DNA of 64,000 nucleotides from Gracilimonas tropica DSM 19535 (GCF_000375425.1 NZ_AQXG01000001.1:180000-243999), one strand, 5' to 3'. Numbered from the stretch's first letter, positions 32,781-43,360 are shown. Notes: generated by a model not told the origin, from the letters alone. A program made the numbers and translations.

Positions 32781-33821
32781 ATGAAAAAGCAAAATAAAAG
32801 TATGATTGATTTAAGGAGCGACACGATTACCCGTCCAACCAGCAAGATGCTTGATGCCATGATGCAGGCTCATGTCGGTGACGATGTGTTCGGAGAAGAT
32901 GAAACCGTGAATGCCTTTCAGGAGAAAGTGGCGAGGATGTTTGGCATGGAAGCAGGGCTGTTTGTTCCAAGCGGTACGATGAGTAATCAATTGGGAGTGA
33001 AGGTGTTGACTGAGCCCGGTGATGAGATACTGATCGATGAAAAAGGGCATATTTTTAATTATGAAACCGGAGCGGCTTCGTCGCTATCTGGCGTACAAGT
33101 TCGCACGCTGAATGGCAAGGATGGGAAATTAGACACCGATGCCCTTCAACATACAAAAAGAGGACATTTTGACTGGGAACCACGTACTAAAGTCATCTGT
33201 CTGGAAAACTCAACCAACAAAGGTGGGGGCGTGTGTTATTCGGAAGATGAGCTGAAATCGATCAAAGCATTTGCAGATCAGGAGGAGCTGTTCGTTCATT
33301 TGGATGGAGCACGTATTTGGAATGCAATAACCGCTACGGATATCGAAGCTGAGTTTTTTGGTGAAATTGCTGATACTATTTCGGTTTGCTTTTCCAAGGG
33401 TTTGGGAGCTCCGGTGGGCTCTATGTTGCTTTCTTCCAAGGAGCGAATTGCCAAGGCTCGTCGGTTCCGTAAGATGTGGGGAGGAGGAATGAGACAAGTA
33501 GGATTATTGGCTGCAGCCGCTGATTATGCGCTGGAAAATAATTGGGAGAAGCTTGCAGAAGATCACCGGCGGGCTCGGGAAGTAGCTCAGGTCATTTTTG
33601 ATAGCAAAGAACTCGCCGTGGATATGAATAAGCTGCAAACCAATATCCTCATATTCGATGCGGTGAACGAATCAGCAGAACAGGTACTTGAACAGCTTGC
33701 TGAAAATGGTATTCGTATGATACAGTTTGGCCCAAACACCATCCGGGCGACTTTCCATTTCGAAATTTCAGATGAGGATGTAGAAGTGGTAAAAGAGGTA
33801 TTGGCTGAGATTGGGAAATGA
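32781..33821 (+). CDS. ltaE: Low-specificity L-threonine aldolase
   Basis: A 346-residue PLP enzyme that splits threonine or allo-threonine into glycine and acetaldehyde. It begins with the family motif IDLRSDTITRPTSKMLDAM, has VGDDVFGEDETV, PSGTMSNQLGV, HLDGARIWNA and the PLP-binding Lys K206 in SVCFSKGLGAPVGSML. The helix MRQVGLLAAAADYAL and the ARRFRKMWGGGMRQ segment are also typical. Size is normal. It stands alone in the plus direction, divergent from the lycopene cyclase gene. Confidence 0.95.
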   Translation: MKKQNKSMIDLRSDTITRPTSKMLDAMMQAHVGDDVFGEDETVNAFQEKVARMFGMEAGLFVPSGTMSNQLGVKVLTEPGDEILIDEKGHIFNYETGAASSLSGVQVRTLNGKDGKLDTDALQHTKRGHFDWEPRTKVICLENSTNKGGGVCYSEDELKSIKAFADQEELFVHLDGARIWNAITATDIEAEFFGEIADTISVCFSKGLGAPVGSMLLSSKERIAKARRFRKMWGGGMRQVGLLAAAADYALENNWEKLAEDHRRAREVAQVIFDSKELAVDMNKLQTNILIFDAVNESAEQVLEQLAENGIRMIQFGPNTIRATFHFEISDEDVEVVKEVLAEIGK

Positions 33822-33929
33822 TCAATAAATATGTGGCAGGACTGCCATGAAAGCAAATATTCAAGGTAATTTGTAACCTGCCACAAAAAAAAGCGTGTCA
33901 GTATTTAAACCTTAAAAACCTGATCTGTC

Positions 33930-34385
33930 ATGAAAAAACCATTCTTACTTTTCTCGATACTTACCGTCGGCTTAGCGTTATCCGCAAGCATATTTAATCC
34001 GGAGTCTTCGGATACCGAGGCCATTAAAAAAGTACTTTTGACGGGTTATGTGCACGGAGCCTTCAATGAACTCGATCCTGAAGCAATGGCCAATACTTTT
34101 CATAAAGACTTTGCGATCTTTTCTGCCAAGGGAGAAGAGATCAGCCGGTATCCTATTTCCAGTTGGATAGAAAGCACCAAGAAGCGTAAGAACAATCCCA
34201 ATTTTGATCCGAAAAAGAATGTGTGGGATCCTAAATTTGTGAATATCAGCGTGACCGGAAATGCAGCTTCCGTGACATTGGAATTATATCATCGGGATAA
34301 ACACATTTACACCGACTATTTATCGCTCCTGAAATTTGACAGCGGCTGGAAAGTAGTAGCTAAGGTGTATCATCAGCATTCATAA
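33930..34385 (+). CDS. Exported NTF2-like protein (putative lumazine-binding family)
   Basis: A 151-residue protein with a signal sequence (KKPFLLFSILTVGLALSAS) and an NTF2/SnoaL-like cone fold: EAIKKVLLTGYVHGAFNELD, PEAMANTFHKDFAIFSAKG, VWDPKFVNISVTGNAASVTLEL and DYLSLLKFDSGWKVVAKVYH. It resembles the putative lumazine-binding (DUF4440-related) proteins. The name comes from the family label and binding of lumazine is not established. It probably acts in the periplasm. No operon partner is evident. Confidence 0.8.
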   Translation: MKKPFLLFSILTVGLALSASIFNPESSDTEAIKKVLLTGYVHGAFNELDPEAMANTFHKDFAIFSAKGEEISRYPISSWIESTKKRKNNPNFDPKKNVWDPKFVNISVTGNAASVTLELYHRDKHIYTDYLSLLKFDSGWKVVAKVYHQHS

Positions 34386-34407
34386 TTTTTACGACCCTGT
34401 TACCAAT

Positions 34408-34415
34408 TACTTTTG
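34408..34415 (+). promoter_or_regulatory. Candidate -7 box for the GIY-YIG gene
   Basis: TACTTTTG matches TAnnTTTG, with a T run at 34386-34390 as a possible -33 element. The leader would be about 85 bases. Confidence 0.35.
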
Positions 34416-34501
34416 TATGAGGCTTTTAGTTCAGATGTCCCGACTTACAATTGCCTGCGTGTTAAATCATTACAGGCCGATTAAGTAAAATACAGTATTT
34501 C

Positions 34502-34759
34502 ATGAATTCAGAATGGTTTGTATATATGATTCGCTGCACCAATGGAAGCATTTATACCGGATGCACCAATAATCTGATTCGTCGCTGGAAGCAACATGTG
34601 CAGGGCAAGGGGGCTAAATACCTGAAGGCGCATACACCCAAAGAAGTTGTTTTTGTAGAGCATCATGCAAATCAATCTGAAGCGTGCAGCAGGGAATATG
34701 AGATCAAGCAGTTTTCTAAACAGGATAAAGAAGCCTTGATAACAGAATCCTTGCCGTAG
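34502..34759 (+). CDS. GIY-YIG domain endonuclease-like protein (UPF0213 type)
   Basis: An 85-residue single-domain GIY-YIG protein. The motif appears as FVYMIRCTNGSIYTGCTNNL (positions of GIY and YIG taken by VYM and YTG), followed by RRWKQHVQGKGAKYLKAH with the catalytic-site Arg, and EYEIKQFSKQDK with the conserved Glu and the KQ-Lys segment. These small proteins are widespread in bacteria and their in vivo substrate is mostly unknown. Length is normal for the group. Confidence 0.92.
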   Translation: MNSEWFVYMIRCTNGSIYTGCTNNLIRRWKQHVQGKGAKYLKAHTPKEVVFVEHHANQSEACSREYEIKQFSKQDKEALITESLP

Positions 34760-34768
34760 AAATGTAAT

Positions 34769-35665
34769 CTAATCTACTATCGACAACAGTTCTTGCATGT
34801 GCTGTATGATCTTCTCCCGCACCGGAAATCCCTTTTCAAAGATCATTTCCTGTTTCTGCTTGTATTCTTTGCGTCCGGTATCCGTCTCAATTTTGATGGG
34901 CTGAAGTCCCTGATCCCGCAAATCATAGGGACTCGCCTGCATATCAATATGGCGCGCTTCAACCGCTAACTCAAAGGCTTTCAAGATAAGTGAACTTGGA
35001 ATCCACGGATACATTTTGAAAGCCCATTTGTAGAGATCCATGTTAGAGTGAATGCAGCCCGGTTGTTCCGTTTCGTGGAATTTTTCACGGGAAAGTTTAA
35101 AGCGGTTCATCGGTTTGGCGGGCTTGGTAAAGAACCGGAACGCATCAAAATGAGTGCAAAGCAGGGGCCGAGATTCTACAAACTCCGCCAGTTCATCCGG
35201 CTCCATGCGCATAGGCAATTGGTTGTGGCGGGGATTCTTGGTCTTATACACCATGGCCCATTCATGCATGCCAAAACACCCGAAAGAAGGTCGACTCTGC
35301 TGGGTATTTTTCAACATCTTCAACATCCACTGCAAGGATGAAATACGCTTCTCCGGGAAAAGCGAGGGATCCACAAACGCTATTTCTCCATCTATGGTGA
35401 TCTCAGAAATTTCAGGAAGAGTGTGAAAATCAGAGAAAGAAAGATTCACTCCAATCCCCGGCGACCACTTCCGCAAATTAGACGGCCGAAAAGCATAATA
35501 TTCAAATAAGAAATCCATGACGGGGTTTTTCTCTTGTCGCGAGCGGGCTTCAAGGTATTCCTCCAGAAGCTGATCGACTCGTTGTTCATGAGAAGATTTA
35601 GCTTTTTTCCAGGTTTCTTCAGAAAGGGGTATCTCGGTATGTAAATCAAGTACTTCAGATTGCAT
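34769..35665 (-). CDS. Conserved protein often labelled 3-methyladenine DNA glycosylase
   Basis: A 298-residue soluble protein without signal peptide. The segment PVMDFLFEYYAFRPSNLRKW, followed by PGIGVNL, and later FGCFGMHEWAMVYK and LCTHFDAFRFFTKPA, match a family widespread in actinobacteria and annotated there as 3-methyladenine DNA glycosylase. No HhH-GPD, AAG or AlkD motif is seen, so the glycosylase label is doubtful. Conserved His, Glu and Asp in CFGMHEWAMVY and CTHFDAFRFF could form a catalytic or metal site. It ends 9 bases from the convergent GIY-YIG gene. Confidence 0.7.
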   Translation of the reverse strand: MQSEVLDLHTEIPLSEETWKKAKSSHEQRVDQLLEEYLEARSRQEKNPVMDFLFEYYAFRPSNLRKWSPGIGVNLSFSDFHTLPEISEITIDGEIAFVDPSLFPEKRISSLQWMLKMLKNTQQSRPSFGCFGMHEWAMVYKTKNPRHNQLPMRMEPDELAEFVESRPLLCTHFDAFRFFTKPAKPMNRFKLSREKFHETEQPGCIHSNMDLYKWAFKMYPWIPSSLILKAFELAVEARHIDMQASPYDLRDQGLQPIKIETDTGRKEYKQKQEMIFEKGFPVREKIIQHMQELLSIVD

Positions 35666-35811
35666 TGTTCAAAGATACGTATTTAACAATCCCTTTAAAA
35701 CGCAAAGCCTTAAGCCAGCAGCCTTAAAAATTCTTTTGCAATTGCTTACAGTTGAAAAGTTGAAGTGTGCTTATCCTTGAACGCTCTTTATAATCTCTAC
35801 TATTATGGTCT

Positions 35812-37077
35812 ATGCTCAATAGAAAATTTGCTCTGATTTTTGTTGTATTCTTTCTAATTGGACAATGTTCAAGTTTCGTAGTGGCACAAAACTCTAAGCA
35901 GTATGCAAATGAAAAATTAAGGGTATTCCTAGACTGTGGTCGCTGTTATGAAACGTACATCAGAGATGAAGTTAAATTTGTAAACTTCGTTCGGGACCGG
36001 GAAGATGCCCAGGTTCATTTACTGATAACCCGAGCAGGTACCGGAGCCGGAATAGAATACACGCTAAGGTTAATAGGAAAGGGGGGCTTCGATGGAAGGG
36101 GGCAGACCCTGTCTTATGTTTCATTTAATTCTGACACCGATGATGAAGAGCGCAAGGGATTGCTCAGATATATAAGAACCATTTTATTTCCGTATGTGAC
36201 CAAAACAAAAGTAGTGGATGAAATTGAAATTACCTACAAACCGACTGGTACATCAAATGATGTTAAAAGGGCAGATCCATGGAATAGTTGGTTATTTGAG
36301 ATAAATGGAAGAACCTCCATGGACGGAGAGGAATCCAGAAAGTCATTTTATTTTAATGGAGGGGTTTCTGCTAATCGCACAACCGAGCGGATGAAAACAA
36401 ACCTTCGCTACGACCATGATTTCAACAAGCGAACTTTTTCCATTGAAGACTCAAATGGAGTAGAGGAAGAATCTATTTACATAACAAGAAGTCATCGTTT
36501 TAGTGCAGATCAGGTTTTTTCTATCACAGATCATTGGTCGGCAGGGGTTTTTACGGAAGTTCGAAACTCGACCCGAAACAATTATGATCTCACAGTAATG
36601 GGAAGTGCAGGTTTAGAATACAATGTATTTCCCTACGAAGAATATGCAGAACGTGAGATCTCTTTTGTGTATTTGGTTGGAACCGAATTTAGGGATTACA
36701 GTGAAACCACCATTTTCCTAAAAGACCGGGAAACACTCCTTGAACAGCAATTAAGGGCGCGTATTGATTTTACCAAGCCCTGGGGAGGAATTTCAGGGAG
36801 AGCTAATTACCGCACATTTCTTCATGACCTGCAGAAAAATAGGTTTTATTTAAATATGAACCTCAATTTCAGGGTTTTTAGAGGACTTGAACTGAGCCTT
36901 TCGGGCAGGTATTCCATCATAAATAATCAATTAAATATTCCTGCTTCTGACGTGAGTAATGCAGAGCAACTGCTAAACCTCCGGGAACAATTTACCTCCT
37001 ATTCATATGGCGCTTTCATAGGATTGGAATATACCTTTGGTTCGATCTTTAATCAGGTTGTTAACCCAAGGTTTTGA
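35812..37077 (+). CDS. Outer membrane beta-barrel protein of unknown function
   Basis: A 421-residue exported protein (signal peptide to about VVAQ, residue 25). Residues 30-145 form a soluble domain with FLDCGRCYETYIRDEVKFVN, then FVRDREDAQVHLLITRAGTG and GLLRYIRTILFPYVTKTK. Similar sequences occur in Bacteroidota and Gemmatimonadota as uncharacterised proteins. From about residue 155 the chain alternates polar and aromatic residues in strands typical of an outer membrane barrel and ends in a Phe (VNPRF). C41 and C44 lie in the soluble domain. No function is known. Upstream TATCCTTG near 35771 is one mismatch from the promoter consensus. Confidence 0.78.
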   Translation: MLNRKFALIFVVFFLIGQCSSFVVAQNSKQYANEKLRVFLDCGRCYETYIRDEVKFVNFVRDREDAQVHLLITRAGTGAGIEYTLRLIGKGGFDGRGQTLSYVSFNSDTDDEERKGLLRYIRTILFPYVTKTKVVDEIEITYKPTGTSNDVKRADPWNSWLFEINGRTSMDGEESRKSFYFNGGVSANRTTERMKTNLRYDHDFNKRTFSIEDSNGVEEESIYITRSHRFSADQVFSITDHWSAGVFTEVRNSTRNNYDLTVMGSAGLEYNVFPYEEYAEREISFVYLVGTEFRDYSETTIFLKDRETLLEQQLRARIDFTKPWGGISGRANYRTFLHDLQKNRFYLNMNLNFRVFRGLELSLSGRYSIINNQLNIPASDVSNAEQLLNLREQFTSYSYGAFIGLEYTFGSIFNQVVNPRF

Positions 37078-37147
37078 TTCCGAAGTATACATAAGGCATG
37101 TCGGTTGACGGAGTTGCAAAATAGCCTCAGGAATTCGATAATCAGCT

Positions 37148-38014
37148 ATGGCAAGGCAACTTCTAAATTTCCTCATTCACCTCCGACTGCACTACCAGTT
37201 TTTTATCCTTTCCGGTGGGTATTTATTGTCTGCTTTATTTATTGGAGAGGTAAATTGGGAGCAATTCTGGCTTCAATTTCTGAATGTACATGTATTATTG
37301 TTTGGAGGAGCAACGGCGTACAATTCCTGGTGGGATAAGGACGAAGGTCCCATCGGCGGACTCAAATCTCCCCCAAAAATGCAACGCTGGATGTGGCCGG
37401 TTTCCATGGGTACGCAGTATGTTGGATTGGTTTGGGCAATCTCAGTTAACTGGAATTTTGCCGTTATTTACGCCGTTAGCATGCTGTTTTTCTGGTTGTA
37501 TTCTACGCCACTTGCCCGCTGGAAAGGAAAACCGTTGCTGAGTTTAGTAGCGATCGGTGTGAGCACCGGAACCAATTCATTTCTGATGGGATTTTTAGCT
37601 GCAGGCGGATTTCCCATTACTTTTTTCGAGGATGCAATTGCGATTGGAGTCGCCTTTGTGCTGCTCAGCTTATATCCGGTTTCACAGGTTTTTCAAACCG
37701 AAGAAGATGCAGCCCGTGATGACCATACCTTTGCCGTACGATTCGGACTGATCGGAGTAAAGCGACTATTCTTGGTTTTTTTCCCAATCGGATCAGCAAT
37801 TTTGGGCTGGGGATTATTCCTGCAAAACTCAATGATGGGCTATGTTTTTGTTGGGGTGAATGTGTTGGCTTACATTGCGTTGTCGATATTCGTTTGGAGC
37901 CTGAAGGGAAAACCTGATGAATATCCTGCTGTCATGAAAATCAAATTTCTGGCCTCGTTCAGCTTTGTGATCTTCATACTTGCATGCATCGGTTACAAGA
38001 CGTTTTGGCTTTGA
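37148..38014 (+). CDS. UbiA-family prenyltransferase
   Basis: A 288-residue integral membrane protein with about eight to nine helices. The first Asp-rich motif is seen as YNSWWDKDEGPIGGL (about residues 58-72). The second is TEEDAARDDHTFAVRFG (about 188-204). These positions match the two Mg-diphosphate-binding motifs of UbiA-type transferases that prenylate quinone, heme or chlorophyll-like acceptors. The acceptor cannot be deduced because no quinone genes are adjacent. No partner gene is close on this strand. Confidence 0.85.
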   Translation: MARQLLNFLIHLRLHYQFFILSGGYLLSALFIGEVNWEQFWLQFLNVHVLLFGGATAYNSWWDKDEGPIGGLKSPPKMQRWMWPVSMGTQYVGLVWAISVNWNFAVIYAVSMLFFWLYSTPLARWKGKPLLSLVAIGVSTGTNSFLMGFLAAGGFPITFFEDAIAIGVAFVLLSLYPVSQVFQTEEDAARDDHTFAVRFGLIGVKRLFLVFFPIGSAILGWGLFLQNSMMGYVFVGVNVLAYIALSIFVWSLKGKPDEYPAVMKIKFLASFSFVIFILACIGYKTFWL

Positions 38015-38247
38015 AGAAGTCTATCAAACCAATCGAGAATCATAAGTTAATTTCGTGGGGAATTAGCCTTATCTTTATACTTCACTGACATCTCTTTGGT
38101 TGAAAGCTAAAGCTTCCAACCGGTCTCCAGATTGAAATAGGAGAAAATACCCCTTCGAAGGAGGAGGATTTTTATCTATAGATGAAAAACCGGGGGATGC
38201 AAGATGTCGAACCCAATTAATCCATTTATTTCACGTTTCTCCCTTGA

Positions 38248-39477
<1,230 letters not shown>

Positions 39478-39586
39478 TAAGTGGTTTGAGGGCCTGTCTT
39501 TACCAAATCATTTTATCACCTTTCATCAAAACTTAACATAGCTTGCATATCCTCGTACTTTTAATTTCCAAAATTTTATAGAACGA

Positions 39587-40201
39587 ATGTTTTTAACTAC
39601 CGAAATTATTACACCTGAATTACTGGAGAAAGCTGTTGATTACACTACCCATCATCAGCAGGTGAAGAAATTATTTGAAGAGGATCGAACCACCAACGAA
39701 GATAACCGTGAGAATATGCTGGATTACACCAAGATGTATTTACAGCGCACCAGTCGTTGGGACAAACGTGGAAAATTATCGGAGGAGCTGATCCAGAAGC
39801 TTCAATCATTCCCCCGAAAAATGATGTGGTTGGTGATCAATGAAGGATGGTGTGGAGATGCAGCACAAACGTTGCCATTCATCAATAAGATGGCGGAAGC
39901 TTCTGATAACATCACATTGCGAATTATTCTACGGGATAAGAACCCTGAGATCATGGATGCTTTTTTGACAAATGGATCGCGTTCCATTCCAAAACTCGTT
40001 GCATTAGATCAGGAAACACTGGAAGTACTTGGCACCTGGGGGCCTCGCCCAAAAATTGCATACGATACCTACAAAGCAGAGCGTGAAAATCCCGATATCC
40101 CCAACGAAGAAGCCGTTGAAAACCTGCACCTTTGGTATGCCAAAGACCGTGGAAAAACCATCCAGCGAGAATTCCTCACCCTTTTGGATGAGTGGGAATA
40201 A
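39587..40201 (+). CDS. Thioredoxin-fold protein with single-Cys WCGD motif
   Basis: A 204-residue protein of the thioredoxin superfamily without signal peptide. The core begins near residue 78 (KMMWLVINEGWCGDAAQTLPF) and has the cis-Pro segment SRSIPKLVALD. The usual CxxC is WCGDA, with only C89, so it is not a dithiol oxidoreductase. The type resembles Thioredoxin_9-like proteins. About 75 residues of helical N-terminal extension precede the core. The partner is unknown. Its downstream neighbour is an aminotransferase, and there is no operon evidence beyond orientation. Confidence 0.85.
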   Translation: MFLTTEIITPELLEKAVDYTTHHQQVKKLFEEDRTTNEDNRENMLDYTKMYLQRTSRWDKRGKLSEELIQKLQSFPRKMMWLVINEGWCGDAAQTLPFINKMAEASDNITLRIILRDKNPEIMDAFLTNGSRSIPKLVALDQETLEVLGTWGPRPKIAYDTYKAERENPDIPNEEAVENLHLWYAKDRGKTIQREFLTLLDEWE

Positions 40202-40317
40202 CCGGAAGATTTGAAATGACAGGAACCGGTTACCTAAACAGGCATACCCATTTTTCATTTTGAATCTTTAATTTTGAATTCCTCAAGAATCCTAAGTCAT
40301 TTTCAATTTAAGAATCC

Positions 40318-41496
40318 ATGCTCGATAAATTCCTCCGTCATATTGCCCAAACCAGCGATGCTCCTATGGGGCTGGAAGTTAGTCATGCCGAAGGCCCGTT
40401 TATCTTTACCAAAGATGGAAAACGTTTTGTGGATTTTATTTCAGGGATTGCCGTAAGCAGTTTGGGGCACCGACACCCGAAAGTGGTGGAAGCCATTCAC
40501 CAGCAAGTGGATAAGCATTTGCATGTGATGGTATATGGTGAATTTGTGCAGCAGCCTCAGGTTGACTTTGCCGAGCTTCTGACCACACAACTTCCTGAGA
40601 AACTAGAACAAGTGTACCTTGTGAATTCAGGAACCGAAGCTACGGAAGGAGCACTCAAACTTGCCAAGAAATATACCGGTCGCAGTAAGCTCATTGGATT
40701 TAAAAACAGCTATCACGGCGATACACACGGCTCTTTAAGCGTGACGGGGAGAGATGTTTATCGTGACCCATATTTACCGCTTTTGCCAGACGTCCATTTT
40801 CTTAAATTCAATACTTTTGAAAATTTAGATCTGATTGACGAGAAAACCGCTGCGGTGATCATGGAACCCATTCAGGGAGAAGGCGGCATCATTCCTGCGG
40901 AAAAAGAATGGTTGCAGGAGATTCGAAACCGATGTGATGAAGCCGGTGCGTTGTTGATCTTTGACGAGATCCAAAGTGGATTTGGACGTACCGGGAAGCT
41001 GTTTGCTTTTGAAGAATACGAAGTCGTTCCTGATATCCTTTGCATGGCGAAGGCGATGGGCGGTGGCATGCCGATCGGAGGTTTTGTTTCCTCGAAGGAA
41101 ATTTTCCAGAGTTTTAAATACGATCCGCCATTGAATCATGTTACCACCTTTGGAGGTCATCCGGTTTCTGCGGCAGCTGCTCATGCCAATCTAAAAGAGT
41201 TGCTTTCCGGCAATTATATGCAGCGAGCTAAAGAAATCGAGCAGATCATCAAAGAGAAGCTTCAGGGCAAAGGTATTATGGAAGTCCGCGGAAAAGGAGC
41301 GATGCTCGGACTACAACTCGAAAGCTGGGAACTTACCAAAAATGTGGTGGAAGATTGCTTTCAGCGGGGAATTTTACTCGGCTGGACGTTGCATTCTAAT
41401 ACATTGGTTCGCCTTGCTCCTCCACTCATTATTGAAGATGAATTGTTGGATGAAGTGCTGGAATTCATTTTGGAGGCAATTGGCAGGCATTCGTAA
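40318..41496 (+). CDS. Class III aminotransferase (acetylornithine/GABA/ornithine type)
   Basis: A 392-residue PLP enzyme. Family landmarks: FVDFISGIAVSSLGHRHPKV, NSGTEATEGALKLAKKYTGR, SYHGDTHGSLSVTG, IMEPIQGEGGII, LLIFDEIQSGFGRTGKLFAF, PLP Lys K245 in LCMAKAMGGGMPIGG and TTFGGHPVSAAAA. Acetylornithine aminotransferase, 4-aminobutyrate aminotransferase and ornithine aminotransferase cannot be separated by eye. A succinate-semialdehyde-like dehydrogenase follows, which would fit GABA breakdown, but 367 bases separate the two and no arginine genes are near. Confidence 0.93.
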   Translation: MLDKFLRHIAQTSDAPMGLEVSHAEGPFIFTKDGKRFVDFISGIAVSSLGHRHPKVVEAIHQQVDKHLHVMVYGEFVQQPQVDFAELLTTQLPEKLEQVYLVNSGTEATEGALKLAKKYTGRSKLIGFKNSYHGDTHGSLSVTGRDVYRDPYLPLLPDVHFLKFNTFENLDLIDEKTAAVIMEPIQGEGGIIPAEKEWLQEIRNRCDEAGALLIFDEIQSGFGRTGKLFAFEEYEVVPDILCMAKAMGGGMPIGGFVSSKEIFQSFKYDPPLNHVTTFGGHPVSAAAAHANLKELLSGNYMQRAKEIEQIIKEKLQGKGIMEVRGKGAMLGLQLESWELTKNVVEDCFQRGILLGWTLHSNTLVRLAPPLIIEDELLDEVLEFILEAIGRHS

Positions 41497-41863
41497 TGGA
41501 ACACGGATGAGATGGATGCTGCGGATAGTTACGGATTAGTTTTTAGAATGATAAATACTCTTTTTCGCGCCATCAGCCTAATCCGCTTTATATGTGCCTG
41601 TCCCGTACAAATTTTTGGAATTCAATTTCTTAGATATTATTGATTCAGAATGTTGATGATGCATATGCTACTTCTGGTAAATTAGGGGGGATATGTAAAG
41701 TCCTCCATTGAGGGAGAATTTTCTTTGGTTACTTAGGATAGATGATCATAATTCATTTACAAAAACCTTTCGCATTTAATGATTTCGTGGCAAAAGAAAT
41801 ACGGAATTCCTACACTTCACTAACTGTTTGTGAGATAGAGAAATCAAAACAAGTTATAGATCA
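41497..41863. other. 367-bp intergenic region with dispersed repeat
   Basis: No gene is seen. The first 110 bases (GGAACACGGATGAGATGGAT, then GCGGATAGTTACGGATTAG to CAGCCTAATCCGC) have the form of a dispersed repeat with inverted CGGATTAG / CTAATCCG at 41532-41539 and 41578-41585. The remainder is AT-rich. Confidence 0.45.
41532..41585. repeat. Inverted CGGATTAG pair in a dispersed-repeat-like stretch
   Basis: CGGATTAG at 41532-41539 and its complement CTAATCCG at 41578-41585 flank 38 bases. The surrounding ACACGGATGAGATGGATG style is characteristic of low-complexity intergenic repeats in this phylum. No second copy was noticed here. Confidence 0.4.
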
Positions 41864-43228
41864 ATGAAAACCATCAATCCTGCCACCGGAAAAACGCTGC
41901 GAACGTACAAAGAAATGGAGATGAAGGAGATCGATTCCATTATCCAGAAAGCGAATATGGCTCAGCAGAGATGGAAGCAAAAAAGTTTCGAAGAACGAGC
42001 TGATTATCTTAGAAAGATCGCGGGGATCCTGAAAGAGCGCAAGAATGAACTTGCTGAGCTGATGGCCAGGGAAATGGGAAAACCATTAGCTCAGGGAGTA
42101 GGAGAAGCCGAAAAGTGTGCCTGGGTTTGTGAATATTATGCGGATAATGCTGAAGCTTTTCTGGAGAATGATGTCATCGCGACCGATGCTTCCAAAAGCT
42201 ATGTGACCTTCAATCCGCTTGGCGTAGTGTTGGCAATTATGCCGTGGAACTTTCCATTCTGGCAATTATTCCGTTTTGCTGCCCCGGCGCTCATGGCAGG
42301 GAATGGAGCGATCCTCAAACATTCCGAAAATACGACCGGATGTGCGTTGGAGATCGAAAAGATCATCCATGAAGCTGGAATTCCGGGAGGCTTATTCAGA
42401 ACCATTGTCAGGGATAAATCGGGAATGAAGGAAGTGATTCAACATGATGGAATTGCAGCTGTTACGCTTACGGGAAGCACACGAGCCGGAAAAGCGGTGG
42501 CGGCTCAGGCGGGAGAAACCCTTAAGAAAACGGTTCTGGAACTGGGTGGGAGCGATCCATACGTGATTTTGGAAGATGCGGATGTCAAAAAAGCAGCGGA
42601 AACATGTGCCACTTCCCGGCTCATCAACAGCGGACAAAGTTGTATTGCCGCCAAGCGGTTTATAGTCACTGAAAAAGTGTACGATGAATTTGTGGAAGAA
42701 TTCACCAAAATCATGAAATCGAAAAAAGTGGGGGATCCATTTGAGGAAGATACGGATGTGGGTCCGCAGGCGAGAGAAGATTTAAGAAACGGGTTGCATG
42801 ATCAGGTTCAGAAAAGTGTTAAAAATGGAGCTCAATTAACGCTGGGCGGACAAAAACCGGAGGGTAAGGGTGCTTATTATCCCGTCACGATTTTGGAGAA
42901 AGTAGCTCCGGGAATGCCGGCGTATGAGGAGGAATTATTTGGTCCGGTGGCTGCCATTATTAAAGTGAAAGACGAAGAACAGGCCATCAAAGTAGCAAAT
43001 GATACCAGTTTTGGATTGGGAGCTGCGGTGTTTTCGGAAGATCTGCAAAAAGCTGAAGACATTGCAGCCAATAAGCTGGAAGCCGGCTGCTGTTTTGTAA
43101 ATGAATTTGTGAAATCAGACCCAAGATTGCCTTTTGGAGGGATTAAAAAATCCGGGTATGGACGGGAATTGAGTCTGTACGGAATTCGGGAATTTGTGAA
43201 TGCGAAAACGGTTTACATTGGGAATTAA
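41864..43228 (+). CDS. gabD: Aldehyde dehydrogenase, succinate-semialdehyde type
   Basis: A 454-residue NAD(P)-dependent aldehyde dehydrogenase. It begins INPATGKTLRTYKEM. Conserved parts are MPWNFPFWQLFRFAAPALMAGN, the NAD-site LTGSTRAGKAVAAQAG, the general-base Glu in LELGGSDPYVILEDAD, the catalytic Cys in NSGQSCIAAKRFIV, and FGGIKKSGYGREL near the end. This matches the short GabD/YneI-type succinate-semialdehyde dehydrogenases that feed the TCA cycle. A class III aminotransferase lies upstream. The specific semialdehyde is inferred only. Confidence 0.92.
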   Translation: MKTINPATGKTLRTYKEMEMKEIDSIIQKANMAQQRWKQKSFEERADYLRKIAGILKERKNELAELMAREMGKPLAQGVGEAEKCAWVCEYYADNAEAFLENDVIATDASKSYVTFNPLGVVLAIMPWNFPFWQLFRFAAPALMAGNGAILKHSENTTGCALEIEKIIHEAGIPGGLFRTIVRDKSGMKEVIQHDGIAAVTLTGSTRAGKAVAAQAGETLKKTVLELGGSDPYVILEDADVKKAAETCATSRLINSGQSCIAAKRFIVTEKVYDEFVEEFTKIMKSKKVGDPFEEDTDVGPQAREDLRNGLHDQVQKSVKNGAQLTLGGQKPEGKGAYYPVTILEKVAPGMPAYEEELFGPVAAIIKVKDEEQAIKVANDTSFGLGAAVFSEDLQKAEDIAANKLEAGCCFVNEFVKSDPRLPFGGIKKSGYGRELSLYGIREFVNAKTVYIGN

Positions 43229-43360
43229 GAATTCAACATTCAAAATTAAAAATTCTCGTAACCCATTTTTAATCTTTATTTTTTCATTTTTCATCCTGAA
43301 TTCACTTTATCACTTAAATGCTAATCTCTGTATCTTCTAAGTGAACCAAATCGAATATTT

